From: Sphingobium sp. 66-54
GTDB lineage: Bacteria > Pseudomonadota > Alphaproteobacteria > Sphingomonadales > Sphingomonadaceae
Direction: 5' to 3'
Assembly: GCA_001899715.1 (NCBI GenBank)
Contig: MKWI01000018.1
Coordinates: 28,334 to 92,333, forward strand
Length of the DNA stretch: 64,000 nucleotides
Positions within the stretch are counted from its first letter, which is position 1. Each line of letters begins with the position of its first letter. Positions 46,546 to 57,213 of the stretch are shown here, piece by piece. The position numbers and the translations under genes are program-made. The notes under the pieces were generated by a model that worked only from the letters and a program-made list of their open reading frames with translations, did not search any database and was not told the DNA's origin.

Positions 46546-47288
46546 GCGGCGATCACCTCGGCATAGCCCTCGCGCTCCAGCGCCAGCGCCAGCTCCGGTC
46601 CGCCCGAGCGGACGATCCTGCCATCGGCCAATATGTGCACGAAATCGGGCTTCACATAGTCGAGCAGCCGCTGATAGTGGGTGATGAGCAGCACCGCCTT
46701 GTCCGGCGCGCGCATGATGGCGTTGATGCCGCCGCCCACCGTCTTGAGCGCGTCGATATCCAGCCCGCTGTCGGTCTCGTCGAGAATGGCGAGCGTGGGG
46801 TCGAGGATCCCCATATGAACCATTTCGGCACGTTTCTTCTCGCCACCGGAGAAGCCGACGTTCACCGGCCGCTTGAGCATCTCCATGTCCATGCCGAGCA
46901 GCTTCGCCTTCTCGCGCGCCAGCCGCAGGAATTCCGCCGCCGAGAGCGGCTCCTCGCCGCGCGCCCGCCGCTGGCTGTTCAGCGCCTCGCGCAGGAATTG
47001 CACGTTGGAGACGCCCGGAATCTCCACCGGATACTGGAAGCCGAGGAACAGCCCCGCCGCCGCCCGCTCGTGCGGCTCCATCGCGAGCAGATCCTGCCCC
47101 AGCAGCGTCGCGCCGCCGCCGGTCGGCTCATAGCCCGGCCGCCCGCCCAGCGTATAAGCCAGGGTCGATTTGCCCGCCCCGTTCGGCCCCATGATCGCGT
47201 GGATCTCACCCGCATTGATCGTGAGCGACAGCCCCTTGAGGATGGGCTTGTCCGCGACAGTGGCATGAAGGTTTTCAATTTTGAGCAT
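46542..47288 (-). CDS. sufC: Fe-S assembly ATPase SufC
   Basis: A 248-residue ABC-type ATPase that drives the SufBD scaffold. Walker A is IMGPNGAGKSTLAYTLGG, the Q-loop is in FLGFQYPVEIPGVS, the signature is VGFSGGEKKRAEM, and Walker B is LAILDETDSGLDIDAL. Start MLKIENLHATV at 47288 (or 47291); the frame remains open upstream but that sequence is the sufB-sufC gap. That 79-bp gap contains a direct repeat of CCAGTGGCTGTT. Confidence 0.96.
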   Translation of the reverse strand: MLKIENLHATVADKPILKGLSLTINAGEIHAIMGPNGAGKSTLAYTLGGRPGYEPTGGGATLLGQDLLAMEPHERAAAGLFLGFQYPVEIPGVSNVQFLREALNSQRRARGEEPLSAAEFLRLAREKAKLLGMDMEMLKRPVNVGFSGGEKKRAEMVHMGILDPTLAILDETDSGLDIDALKTVGGGINAIMRAPDKAVLLITHYQRLLDYVKPDFVHILADGRIVRSGGPELALALEREGYAEVIAA

Positions 47289-47367
47289 CATCAAATCCAG
47301 TGGCTGTTCCCAGTGGCTGTTCATTGCGCGGCGAAGGTCGCCGCAGTCGTTGGACGGGTCCGAAAAG

Positions 47368-48839
<1,472 letters not shown>

Positions 48840-48843
<4 letters not shown>

Positions 48844-49310
48844 TGCACAGCCTCCAGCGTTGCGGTGCGCACTCGCTGCACCACCCCGGCGGGTAGCGCA
48901 TCGGGCGTCGCGATGAGATCGGCCAGCGTCACCTGGCTCAGCACTTCGCGCACCAGCCGGTTGACGCCCATCCAGTGCGGCCGGATGGCGCAGGGGCGGT
49001 CAAGCGCGCAGCAGTCCGATCCGTCGGCATCGAGGCAGGCAGTGAGCAGGATCGGCCCGTCCACCGCTTCGATGATGTCGGCCAGCGTGATCGCCGCGGC
49101 CGGGCGCGCCAGTTTGAGCCCGCCGCCGCTGCCGCGCGTCGCCTTGAACAGCCCCGCGCGCCCCAGCACGCTGGCAAGCTTTTGTGCGGTCGGCACCGGA
49201 ATTCCCGCTTCCTGTGCGAGCGCGGCGGCGTTATGACGCGCGCCGCCGCAATGCAGCGCAGCGGTCCGCATCATCAGCACGGCATAATCGGCAAGGCTCG
49301 ACAAGCGCAT
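48840..49310 (-). CDS. Rrf2 family regulator of the suf operon (IscR-like)
   Basis: A 156-residue regulator. HTH residues 1-60 include [20 protein letters not shown] and [20 protein letters not shown]; the wing has [13 protein letters not shown]. Cysteines C92, C100, C101 and C107 match the Fe-S ligand zone of IscR. It probably senses cluster status and represses or activates suf. First gene of the operon, overlapping sufB. The frame is open upstream to 49574 through a repeat element, but [10 protein letters not shown] is the usual N-terminus. Confidence 0.92.
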
Positions 49311-49330
49311 TTGAGACTGACTCGCAATAA

Positions 49331-49351
49331 ATCGGACCAAATTGGTCTGAT
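49331..49351 (-). promoter_or_regulatory. Near-perfect 21-bp dyad upstream of the suf operon
   Basis: ATCGGACCAAATTGGTCTGA plus T: the core GACCAAATTGGTC is a perfect palindrome and the ATC/GAT ends also match. It ends 20 bp before the regulator start, ideally placed for autoregulation by the IscR-like protein. A related AAGTCCGATTTG lies further upstream near 49392. Confidence 0.65.
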
Positions 49352-49449
49352 TGCGCACATGGGCCCGGAAATCATACAAATCAAGTCCGATTTGCGCGAA
49401 ATCAGCGAATCTTCCCTCAAGTTTGCTCGGGGAGGGAGACCGGCAGGAC

Positions 49450-49604
49450 GGATCGCCATTCAGGAGATGGTGAGCCGGAGTCGGTAGCGGCCGCAGGGTA
49501 AAATGGTGGATATCCGCGACCCGGAGCGCAGCGGACGATAGGTCGGTGAGCACCGGAAACGCGAAGGACGCCATTTGCAGGCCACCGAAACTGAATGGCG
49601 ATCC
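49450..49604. mobile_element. Small TIR-bounded repeat element, copy 2 (155 bp)
   Basis: Ends are a perfect 14-bp inverted repeat: GGATCGCCATTCAG at 49450-49463 and its reverse complement at 49591-49604. The interior, including ATGGTGGAT..CGACCCGGAG and GGTGAGCACCGGAA-like stretches, matches copy 1 at 30521, with about 20 extra bp near the left end. It lies upstream of the suf operon, close to its promoter. Confidence 0.7.
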
Positions 49605-49681
49605 ATCCTAAGCCAGTGAAGGAGCTGGCGTCCAACGGCGAACCACAGCGCTTCCGCAATCCCCCCCCCCCTGTTCCATCC

Positions 49682-49758
49682 GTGCTCCTGCGCAGGCAGG
49701 AGCCCAGGGCGGCAAGGGACGGCGGTTGGGCCATGGGCTCCTGCTTTCGCAGGAGCAC
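49682..49758. repeat. REP/BIME-like palindromic repeat, copy 5
   Basis: A 77-bp copy with both arms well kept (GTGCTCCTGCGCAGGCAGGA ... GCTTTCGCAGGAGCAC). It lies in the interval 49605-49982, which has no gene and also holds a run of 11 C at 49661-49671. Confidence 0.8.
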
Positions 49759-49982
49759 GACGTGGCCGAATCCGACCCCCTCCACCATTCCTGCGGATGC
49801 CCCCTCCCCAAGAGGGGCTTGGGGAGGAATTGGGCGCCAACCCATCCCAAAAACCCCGTTCCCCTGAACCCGTCGAAGCCTGTCATGAGCAGCGACCGCA
49901 GACAGACGGCCGCAGGGGACTCCCCCTCTTGCCTCCGATGGATTGAAGGACAGAGGCAGCGCGCGCCCCGCAACCGCCGCCG

Positions 49983-50861
49983 CTAGCTGATCCGGCTCAA
50001 CCGCGAGATTCCCTCGTCCAGCTCCGCGCGCTTCATCGAGAGGCGGATGACGATGCTCGCCCGCTCGCGCAACTCGGTCGGCGTCAGGCCGGTGAAGTGC
50101 TTGAGTTCGCGGATGAAATGCGATTGGTCGTAGAAAGCGTCGCCGCTGATCTCGGACCAGTCCAGTTCCTCCCGCGCCAGAATCTGGGCGCAGCGCAGCG
50201 CGCGATATTTGCGCGCCAGATATTTGGGCGGGGCGCCATACAGGCGGTTGCACCAGCGGGCGAGCTGGCGGGCGGAGAGGCCGGTCGCTTCCTGCAACGC
50301 CTCGACGCGCGGCGATTGCTCGTTGGCCAGCCAGCGGTCGGTCTCCTCGACGAACCGCCGCTCGGCCTGCGAGACTTCGTGGATCTGCGTGCGGATGAAC
50401 GTCCAGAAGGCATCGGCCGCTTTCTGCGGGTCCTCGACCGAGCGCAGGAAATGCAGCATCTCCCACCAGGCGGTGCCGAAGCGGGCGTTGAGGTCGACCA
50501 CATCGTCGGCAATGCTGTCCGCATCGCCCGCCCGCAGCGCCGCCCAGCCGAGCGGCAGCACGGTGACGCCCACCACCTGCATCGGCCCGGTCACGTCGAA
50601 ATGCGTCGCCATGCTGGTCGGGCCGAGCAGGCAGCACTCCGGCGTCTCGACCTGCCGCCCATCGCCGAAATGATAGGCGCCCGTGCCGGCGAGCATGAAG
50701 CGAATCTGCGCGCAGTCGGCGCGTGTATGGTCCGCCACGCGCGGCTGGTCGGCGGTGAACAGATACATGGCACCGAAAAACTCCGCCAGATCGGCCGGTG
50801 GCACGAAGTAGCTGAGGGCGACCATGTTGGCCGCGTCGGCGATGGAGAATCTGTGACGCAT
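49983..50861 (-). CDS. AraC family transcriptional regulator
   Basis: A 292-residue regulator. An N-terminal sensing domain (about residues 1-150) starts MRHRFSIADAANMVALSYFV. The C-terminal double HTH is around 185-275 (LQEATGLSARQLARWCNRLY ... DAFYDQSHFIRELKHFTGLT, then PTELRERA). The start at 50861 is supported by AGGG 6 nt upstream; a longer frame exists but starts without a good site. Target and ligand unknown; it is not obviously tied to pyrD or suf. Confidence 0.88.
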   Translation of the reverse strand: MRHRFSIADAANMVALSYFVPPADLAEFFGAMYLFTADQPRVADHTRADCAQIRFMLAGTGAYHFGDGRQVETPECCLLGPTSMATHFDVTGPMQVVGVTVLPLGWAALRAGDADSIADDVVDLNARFGTAWWEMLHFLRSVEDPQKAADAFWTFIRTQIHEVSQAERRFVEETDRWLANEQSPRVEALQEATGLSARQLARWCNRLYGAPPKYLARKYRALRCAQILAREELDWSEISGDAFYDQSHFIRELKHFTGLTPTELRERASIVIRLSMKRAELDEGISRLSRIS

Positions 50862-50997
50862 ATGCGACCCTGGCCACTCTCCACGAACGATGACACGAGG
50901 CTTCGCCCGGACAGGCGGAGCGTGAAGGATGGCGGCAAGGTCCGCCGCCACTCCCCATCTACGGCCGCTTTTCGCATGAAATCCGCGGCGAGGGAAC

Positions 50998-51036
50998 GAA
51001 AAAAGCGGTCCAGCCGATGAACACCGGCCGGACCGC
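50998..51036 (-). terminator. Rho-independent terminator on the minus strand
   Basis: Read leftwards: GCGGTCC (from 51036) pairs with GGACCGC (ending 51005), then TTTTTT. The inner arms CGGC/GCCG extend the stem. No established gene ends just before it; the only candidate is the 41-residue frame at 51093-51218. Confidence 0.7.
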
Positions 51037-51092
51037 CCAGTTCAAGGTCTCTAAGCCGGACGACTGAGAGCCCTTCGGGTCGCACAGTCTCT

Positions 51093-51218
51093 CTAGCTCG
51101 ATTCGCCGCCCGGTGATTGGACGGAATCGACATGACCCCCTTTCTCTGCGATTTTTTTGGAGATCGCCTGCAATTCCCTTGCAGCACGCAACGCCTTGCG
51201 CTGACCGGCGGAAGCCAT
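51093..51218 (-). CDS. Possible 41-residue small protein antisense to the pyrD leader
   Basis: The frame starts MASAGQRKALRAARELQAIS and ends KKIAEKGGHV...GGESS, a charged helical sequence. There is no clear ribosome-binding site. It is followed 57 bp later by the strong terminator at 50998-51036, so a short minus-strand transcript starting within or just before the pyrD start is plausible. It could equally be a non-coding RNA. Confidence 0.25.
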   Translation of the reverse strand: MASAGQRKALRAARELQAISKKIAEKGGHVDSVQSPGGESS

Positions 51219-51232
51219 GCATAGGCGGCCGC

Positions 51233-52267
51233 ATGTATCGGCTGATCCGCCCCCTGCTGTTCGCGTTCGATGCGGAGACCGCCCATCACCTCGCCCTCGC
51301 CGCACTGCGCCTGCCGCTGCCCCGCACCGCCGCGCCGGATCCGGTGCTGGGGCAGACGTTGCTCGGTCTGCATTTCGCCAGCCCGGTCGGCCTCGCCGCC
51401 GGGTTCGACAAGGATGGGCACGTCGCCCACCGGATGGGGGCGCTCGGCTTCGGCTTCGCCGAGCTGGGCACGCTGACGCCGCGCCCGCAGCCCGGCAATC
51501 CCCGGCCGCGCCTGTTCCGGCTCGCGCAGGATGCGGCGATCATCAACCGCATGGGGTTCAACAATGGGGGGCAGACGGCGGCATGCGCGCGGCTCGCCCG
51601 CCACCGCATCCCCGCCGGCTTCGTGCTCGGCATCAACATCGGTGCCAACAAGGACGCGGCCGACCGCATCGCCGATTACGAAGCCGGTGTGCGCGCGATG
51701 AGCCCTTATGCGCACTATCTCACCGTGAACATCTCCTCACCCAACACGCCGGGCCTGCGCGCCCTGCAAAGCCGCGCCGCACTCGACGAGCTGCTCGGCC
51801 GGGTGATGGCCGCGCGCCCGGCCGGCGGCCCGCCGATCCTGCTCAAGGTCGCGCCCGATCTGGAGCCGGCGGATATCGAGGACATTGCCGAGCTAAGCCT
51901 CGCCCACGCGATCGACGCGCTGATCGTTAGCAATACAACGATTAGCCGCCCCCCGCTCGCTTCCCGCCAAGGGGGCGAGACCGGCGGCCTCTCCGGCGCC
52001 CCGCTGCATGATCTGGCGCTCGCCCGGCTGCGCGATTTCCGCCGTCTGCTGGGGTCGCGCCTGCCGCTGATCGGCGCCGGCGGCATCACCACGGCCGATC
52101 AGGCCTATGCCCGCATCCGCGCCGGCGCCAGCCTCGTCCAGCTCTATTCCGCGATGATCTACGAGGGTCCCTATCTGCCCGCGCGCATCAACAAGGGCCT
52201 CGTCGCCCTGCTCAAACGCGACGGAATCCAACAGCTCAGCGAGGCGGTCGGCATCGACGCGGCCTAA
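51233..52267 (+). CDS. pyrD: Dihydroorotate dehydrogenase, quinone-dependent (class 2)
   Basis: Membrane-associated FMN enzyme of pyrimidine synthesis, oxidising dihydroorotate to orotate with a quinone. The N-terminal helical membrane segment (MYRLIRPLLFAFDAETAHHL) marks class 2. Other blocks: VGLAAGFDKDGHVAHRMGAL, the catalytic Ser in VNISSPNTPGLR, VSNTTISRP and the FMN phosphate site GAGGITTADQAY. It is 344 residues long. The start at 51233 gives the typical N-terminus; the frame is open further upstream but crosses the intergenic hairpin region. Confidence 0.96.
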   Translation: MYRLIRPLLFAFDAETAHHLALAALRLPLPRTAAPDPVLGQTLLGLHFASPVGLAAGFDKDGHVAHRMGALGFGFAELGTLTPRPQPGNPRPRLFRLAQDAAIINRMGFNNGGQTAACARLARHRIPAGFVLGINIGANKDAADRIADYEAGVRAMSPYAHYLTVNISSPNTPGLRALQSRAALDELLGRVMAARPAGGPPILLKVAPDLEPADIEDIAELSLAHAIDALIVSNTTISRPPLASRQGGETGGLSGAPLHDLALARLRDFRRLLGSRLPLIGAGGITTADQAYARIRAGASLVQLYSAMIYEGPYLPARINKGLVALLKRDGIQQLSEAVGIDAA

Positions 52268-52269
52268 GA

Positions 52270-52313
52270 GTGATTTCGAGGCAGGCGGAATCGCCTGCCG
52301 GCTCGGAAATCAC
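52270..52313 (+). terminator. Long imperfect hairpin after pyrD
   Basis: GTGATTTC (52270-52277) pairs with GAAATCAC (52306-52313), and inside it GCAGGCG (52281-52287) with CGCCTGC (52292-52298). It begins 3 bp after the pyrD stop. Confidence 0.5.
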
Positions 52314-52333
52314 GGTAAACAAATGAAAAGCTG

Positions 52334-52368
52334 GACTCGATCCGGTTCAATCCAAAGCGGATCGAGTC
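52334..52368. terminator. Hairpin between pyrD and the M28 peptidase gene
   Basis: GACTCGATCCG (52334-52344) and CGGATCGAGTC (52358-52368) are a perfect 11-bp inverted repeat. Read leftwards it is followed by CCAGCTTTTC, fitting termination of the minus-strand peptidase gene. Confidence 0.5.
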
Positions 52369-52405
52369 TAAGTCGCCAAAACCCGTTTTCGTTGGTGATA
52401 AGTTT

Positions 52406-54157
52406 CTAATCCGCCGGCTCGGCCTTGGACGCATTCGGGGCGAACAGGTCGCCGAAGAAATCGCCCTTGATCCAGCGCGGCGGTGCGTCCCCGTCAGCCA
52501 TGGCGCGGGTGATGCGGTAATTGGCCTCGGCGAAGCGCGCCCCCGCCCGCCAGATGATCGGCTGCTTCAGATCGTCGCCGACCTGATGGTAGTTGTGCTC
52601 GTTGAAATAATTATAGGCCGCCTCGCCGCCATTGCCGAAGCCGGTGGCGAGGAACACCGCCGGCACACCTTGTTTGACGAACATGTAATGATCGGAGCGG
52701 ACGAACACCGTCTCCTCGGGAATGGGGTCGGGCGCCACCACCAGCCGCATCGGTGCCACTGCGTCGGCAGTGAGCTTGCCGAGCGTCGAGTGATCGGCGC
52801 CATAAGCGGTGAGATCGGTAAAGGCATAGGTCAGCACCGGCATATCGAGATCGACATTGCCGACGATCTTGCTCACAGGCACGCTGGCATGACGCGCATA
52901 ATAATCCGCGCCAAGCAGACCCTTCTCTTCCCCGGTCGAGGCGAGGAAGATGACCGAGCGGCGCGGCTTCGTCCCGCCCTTGCTCATCGCCTCCTGGCTC
53001 ATCACATGGGCGACCTCCAGCAAGGTGGCGATGCCGGCGGCGTTATCCAGCGCGCCGTTGTTGATCCGGTCGTTGTCCGCCGGATCGCCCGGCCTGGCGG
53101 GGCTGATGCCGATATGGTCGAGGTGGCCTGAGAGGACCACATACTCGCCAGCCAACGCCGGATCGCCGCCGGGGATCATCGCCACGACATTGGGGCTGGT
53201 GACGCGGCTGCTCTTGCTCTGGCCGAAGATGCGGGCGCTGGTCTTGAGCGCGAAACCCTTTGGCCGGGCGCCCTTGCGCGCTGCCTCCTTGAGCACCTGC
53301 GCAAGTGAACGCTGAGCGCCGGCGAACAGGGCGGCCGCGCCCTTGCTGTCCAGCCCGGCGCCAGCACGGATACCCGGCGTCTCATCGAACGGCACGCCGT
53401 CCGGCCCGACCCAGGTGAAGCTCGGCTGGGAGGAATAGAGCATCCTCCGCTCCCACGGCCGCTGGCGGGCGGAGGCATCGGTGTCGATCTGGATGACGCC
53501 GATCGCCCCATGGTCCTGCGCAATCTCGTATCGGGCGTTGACCAGATAGGCGGCGGGATCGTTCGGCAATCCCTCGGGGAACCCGCGCAGGACGACCACG
53601 ATCTTCCCGCGCACGTCGAGGCCGGCATAGTCGTCCAGCCCCAGCCGCTTGTCGACCATGCCGTAGCCCACGAAGACCAGCGGCGCGGTCACGTCCAGCA
53701 CCGGCTCATTGGCGTTGACGGAGACCAGCGCATCGACGCCCTGGCTGAACGTGGCGCTGCCGGAAGGGCCGGTAACGGTCACGCCGGAAGGGGTATCGAG
53801 CCGCTCGGTTTTCTGGAAGGTAATGCGCTGGAACCAGCCGCCATCGTCACCCATCGGCTTGAGCCCCATCGCCGCGAAACGCTGGGCGACATAGCGGGCG
53901 GCGATCTCATAGCCCACGCTGCCCGTGTCGCGTCCCTCCAGCAGATCGTCGGCGAGAAAGGTCACGTCCGCCTTGACCCTGTCGGCCGAAAAGCGCGGAT
54001 CGAGAGGCAATGCCCCCTCCGGGATCAGCGGCGAGGCCGGGCGGGTGGCGGCGGGCGCCGAGCCTTGCGCGCGCTCATGGGCAGATACCGGGGCGACAAG
54101 CGGCAGACAGAACACCACAGCAGCTGCGGACAGCAGGGACGAACGGAAAGAGAGCAT
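52406..54157 (-). CDS. Secreted M28 family metallopeptidase with PA domain
   Basis: A 583-residue zinc aminopeptidase-like protein with a signal peptide (MLSFRSSLLSAAAVVFCLPL). A PA domain is inserted at about residues 130-280. Zinc-site blocks are SGHLDHIG (about 344-349), NNGALDNAAGIATLLEVAH, FLASTGEEKGLLGADYYA, VDLDMPVL, and the final EHNYHQVGDD. It would cleave N-terminal residues from peptides in the periplasm or outside. It is divergent from the M16 peptidase gene, with 159 bp between, so both may belong to peptide use. Confidence 0.92.
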   Translation of the reverse strand: MLSFRSSLLSAAAVVFCLPLVAPVSAHERAQGSAPAATRPASPLIPEGALPLDPRFSADRVKADVTFLADDLLEGRDTGSVGYEIAARYVAQRFAAMGLKPMGDDGGWFQRITFQKTERLDTPSGVTVTGPSGSATFSQGVDALVSVNANEPVLDVTAPLVFVGYGMVDKRLGLDDYAGLDVRGKIVVVLRGFPEGLPNDPAAYLVNARYEIAQDHGAIGVIQIDTDASARQRPWERRMLYSSQPSFTWVGPDGVPFDETPGIRAGAGLDSKGAAALFAGAQRSLAQVLKEAARKGARPKGFALKTSARIFGQSKSSRVTSPNVVAMIPGGDPALAGEYVVLSGHLDHIGISPARPGDPADNDRINNGALDNAAGIATLLEVAHVMSQEAMSKGGTKPRRSVIFLASTGEEKGLLGADYYARHASVPVSKIVGNVDLDMPVLTYAFTDLTAYGADHSTLGKLTADAVAPMRLVVAPDPIPEETVFVRSDHYMFVKQGVPAVFLATGFGNGGEAAYNYFNEHNYHQVGDDLKQPIIWRAGARFAEANYRITRAMADGDAPPRWIKGDFFGDLFAPNASKAEPAD

Positions 54158-54316
54158 GAAACACCTGACGACAAGGGACGGGCCGGAACCGGCCGAAGTG
54201 GCGGAATTCTACCGGCGCGTCCCGGCCTGTCCAGCAAGAAGGCGGATTGCGCCGCCGGGGCACATCATTATGGTGCGGCGCTAATCCATCCGCCCGCAGT
54301 TGAAGGCCCCCTCCCC

Positions 54317-57184
54317 ATGCGCCAGCCCCGCTCCCTCACCCGCTTCATCGCCGGCCTGCTGGCAGGCGCCGCGCTCATTGCCACCGCGCCGGCTTTCGCG
54401 CAGGCGAAGGCGAAACCGGCTGCCACCGCCGCGCCCCCGGCTGCCAGGCTCGCACCGCTCACCGATCTCATCAAGCAGGTCGATATTCCCTATGAAACGT
54501 TCACGCTCGCCAACGGCCTGCGCGTCATCGTGCATACCGACCGCAAGGCGCCGGTGGTGGGCGTCACCGTCTATTATCGCGTCGGCTCCAAGAACGAGCC
54601 CATGGGTAAGACCGGTTTCGCCCATCTGTTCGAGCATCTGATGTTCGGCGGGTCGGAGAATGTGTCCGATTTCGACGAGCCGCTGACCACCGCCGGCTCG
54701 ACCCCGACCAACGGCTCTACCTGGTTCGACCGCACCAACTATGTCGAGACCGTGCCGACCGGCGCGCTCGACCTCGCCTTGTTCATGGAGGCGGATCGGA
54801 TGGGCCATCTGCTTGGCGCGGTGACGCAGGCCAAGCTCGATGCCCAGCGCGCAGTGGTGCAGAACGAGAAGCGACAGGGCGACAATCAGCCCTACGGCCT
54901 CGTCCAATATGCCCAGCTCGCCGCCCTGTTCCCCGACGGGCATCCTTATGCCCACTCGACCATCGGCTCCATGGCGGACCTCGATGCCGCGTCGCTCGAC
55001 GACGTGAAAGCCTGGTTCCGCGACAATTACGGGCCGAACAACGCCATTCTCGCATTGGCCGGCGACATCGATGTCAAGACCGCGCGCGAGAAGGCGGAGC
55101 GCTATTTCGGCTCGATCTCCGCCGGCCCGGCGGTCAAGCCCGTCGTCTCTCCGGTGCCGACACTGCCGGCACGCATCGACCAGGCGATGAAGGACCGCGT
55201 CGCCAGCACCCGCCTCTACCGCATGTGGGTGACGCCCAACCGCAACGATAAGGATTCGCCCCTGCTCGCGGTCGGCGCGGCGGTGCTGGGCGGCCTCGCC
55301 AGCTCGCGGCTGGACAATGAGCTGGTGCGCAAGGAGCAGATCGCGGTCGGCGTGACCGCCGGCCTCCAGCAGTTCGAGCAGATCGGCATGGTCGAGGTGA
55401 CGGCGGACGTGAAGCCGGGCGTCGACCCGGCGCTGGTCTCCAGGCGGCTCGATGAGATCATCGCCGATCTCATCAGGAATGGCCCCACGGCGGACGAGGT
55501 GCAGCGAGTCGCCACGCGGCAGGTTTCGGCCGAGATTTCGGGGCTGGAAGTTGTCGGCGGCTTCGGCGGCAAGGCGGCTACGCTGGCCGAGGGGCTGCTC
55601 TATTCGGACGATCCGGGGCGGTATAAGAAAGATCTGGCCGCCATCGCCGCGGCCACGCCGCAGAGCGTCAAGGCGGCGATGCAGCGCTGGCTGACCCGAC
55701 CGGTCTATGCGCTCAAGGTCGAGCCGGGCGAGCGCGAGGCCTATGAGGATGCGGCCGTCAGCGCGCCGGGTGCCGCTGCCGCAGAGGCGGAAGCTGAAGC
55801 GCCCGCGCCAACCCTTCCGCTGCCGCCAGTGCAGCCGAGCCCTGCGCTTGATTTCCCTACCGTGGAAACGACGACACTCAGCAATGGTATCAAGCTGCAC
55901 GTTGCCCGGCGGACGACCGTGCCCACAGTGCGCGTGGCAGTCAGCTTCGACGCCGGCATGGCAAGCGACCGGCGTGATCGGCTGGGCCTCAGCGCGCTGA
56001 TGCTGAGCCTGCTCGAAGCCGGCACGACGACGCGCTCGACCATCGAGATCGCCGAGGAGCAGGAGCGACTCGGCGCCAACATCGCAACCGGCCAGAGCAT
56101 GGATCGCACGTCCGTCTCGCTCTATGCGCTCAAGGCCAATCTGGAGCCGTCGCTGGCGCTGCTGGAGGACGTGATCCGCAACCCCGCCTTCGTGCCGAGC
56201 GAGGTGGAGCGGCTGCGCGCCATCCAGCTCACCGGCATTGCGGCGGAAAAGACCCAGCCGCAGGGCCTCGCCAGCCGCGCTATCTTCCCGCTGCTCTACG
56301 GCGACGCCCACCCCTATGGCGTCTCCGCCAGTGGCCGGGGCGAAACGGAGACGGTGCAGGCGATCACGCGCGACGACCTCATCGCCTATCACAGCCGCTG
56401 GATGGTGCCCGGCAAGGCGGAAATCTTCGTCGCGGGCGACGTGACCATGGCCGAGATCAAGCCGCTGATCGACGCGCATTTCGGCACATGGCCGCAGAAC
56501 CGCATGGCCTCGCCGCACAAGGATTTCACCGTGCCCGTGCCGCCGGCCAGGCCGGGCATCTACCTCATCGACCGGCCGCAATCGCCGCAGTCGATCATCC
56601 TCGGCGGTTTCGTGACGCAGGCCAAGGGCGGCGACGATCTGGTGCCCTTCTATGCCGCCAACACGGTGCTGGGCGATGATTTCCTCTCGCGCCTCAACAC
56701 CGATATTCGCGAGGTGAAGGGCTGGTCCTACGGCGTGCGTGCCTATCTCGCCACACGCGCCGAGCGCAGCCCCTATATCGTCTCCGCGCCGGTGCAGGCC
56801 GACCAGACCGGGCCAGCGATCGCCGCCATGCGCGACGACATCACCCAGTTCCTCGGCTCCAGGGGCGTGACGGCAGCCGAGTATAACCGTGTCATCAAGG
56901 GTGAGATCGCGCAGCTTCCGGCACGGTTCGAGACCGCCAGCGCCGTGCTCGGCCAGATGCAGGCGGATGCGCTCTACGGGCGGCCGTTCGACTATGTCGA
57001 GAGCCTCGGCCGGCGCTATACCGAGTTGACCCCGGAGAAACTCGACGCAGCCGCGCGCGCGATCATCGACCCCACCCGGCTGAGCTGGATCGTGGTCGGC
57101 GACAAGAGCAAGATTGCCGGGCAGCTCGACGCGCTGGGCCTGCCCGTAACCGAAATGGACGCGGCCAAGCCAGCCGCCAAATAA
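54317..57184 (+). CDS. Secreted M16 family zinc peptidase, two-domain fusion
   Basis: A 955-residue pitrilysin-like protease with a signal peptide (MRQPRSLTRFIAGLLAGAAL, then AFAQA). The first M16 half has the inverted zinc motif HLFEH at 103-107 in TGFAHLFEHLMFGGSEN, and the third ligand later in EKRQGDN. The second half (from about residue 515, TTTLSNGIKLHVARRTTVPT) lacks the zinc motif and probably forms the closing lobe. A Pro/Glu-Ala linker lies at about 480-510. The ATG at 54317 gives the best signal peptide; the open frame upstream is antisense to the M28 gene. Confidence 0.93.
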   Translation: MRQPRSLTRFIAGLLAGAALIATAPAFAQAKAKPAATAAPPAARLAPLTDLIKQVDIPYETFTLANGLRVIVHTDRKAPVVGVTVYYRVGSKNEPMGKTGFAHLFEHLMFGGSENVSDFDEPLTTAGSTPTNGSTWFDRTNYVETVPTGALDLALFMEADRMGHLLGAVTQAKLDAQRAVVQNEKRQGDNQPYGLVQYAQLAALFPDGHPYAHSTIGSMADLDAASLDDVKAWFRDNYGPNNAILALAGDIDVKTAREKAERYFGSISAGPAVKPVVSPVPTLPARIDQAMKDRVASTRLYRMWVTPNRNDKDSPLLAVGAAVLGGLASSRLDNELVRKEQIAVGVTAGLQQFEQIGMVEVTADVKPGVDPALVSRRLDEIIADLIRNGPTADEVQRVATRQVSAEISGLEVVGGFGGKAATLAEGLLYSDDPGRYKKDLAAIAAATPQSVKAAMQRWLTRPVYALKVEPGEREAYEDAAVSAPGAAAAEAEAEAPAPTLPLPPVQPSPALDFPTVETTTLSNGIKLHVARRTTVPTVRVAVSFDAGMASDRRDRLGLSALMLSLLEAGTTTRSTIEIAEEQERLGANIATGQSMDRTSVSLYALKANLEPSLALLEDVIRNPAFVPSEVERLRAIQLTGIAAEKTQPQGLASRAIFPLLYGDAHPYGVSASGRGETETVQAITRDDLIAYHSRWMVPGKAEIFVAGDVTMAEIKPLIDAHFGTWPQNRMASPHKDFTVPVPPARPGIYLIDRPQSPQSIILGGFVTQAKGGDDLVPFYAANTVLGDDFLSRLNTDIREVKGWSYGVRAYLATRAERSPYIVSAPVQADQTGPAIAAMRDDITQFLGSRGVTAAEYNRVIKGEIAQLPARFETASAVLGQMQADALYGRPFDYVESLGRRYTELTPEKLDAAARAIIDPTRLSWIVVGDKSKIAGQLDALGLPVTEMDAAKPAAK

Positions 57185-57213
57185 CAGCCCCCACCCCTAT
57201 AGGAGACGAAAAC

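Noticed and set aside
49661..49671. Run of 11 C as a phase-variable switch
   Set aside because: It lies between genes, not in a promoter spacer or reading frame that I can support.
50977..51070. Short plus-strand frames ending FKVSKPDD before pyrD
   Set aside because: The only ATG gives 16 residues, and the sequence is explained by the minus-strand terminator.
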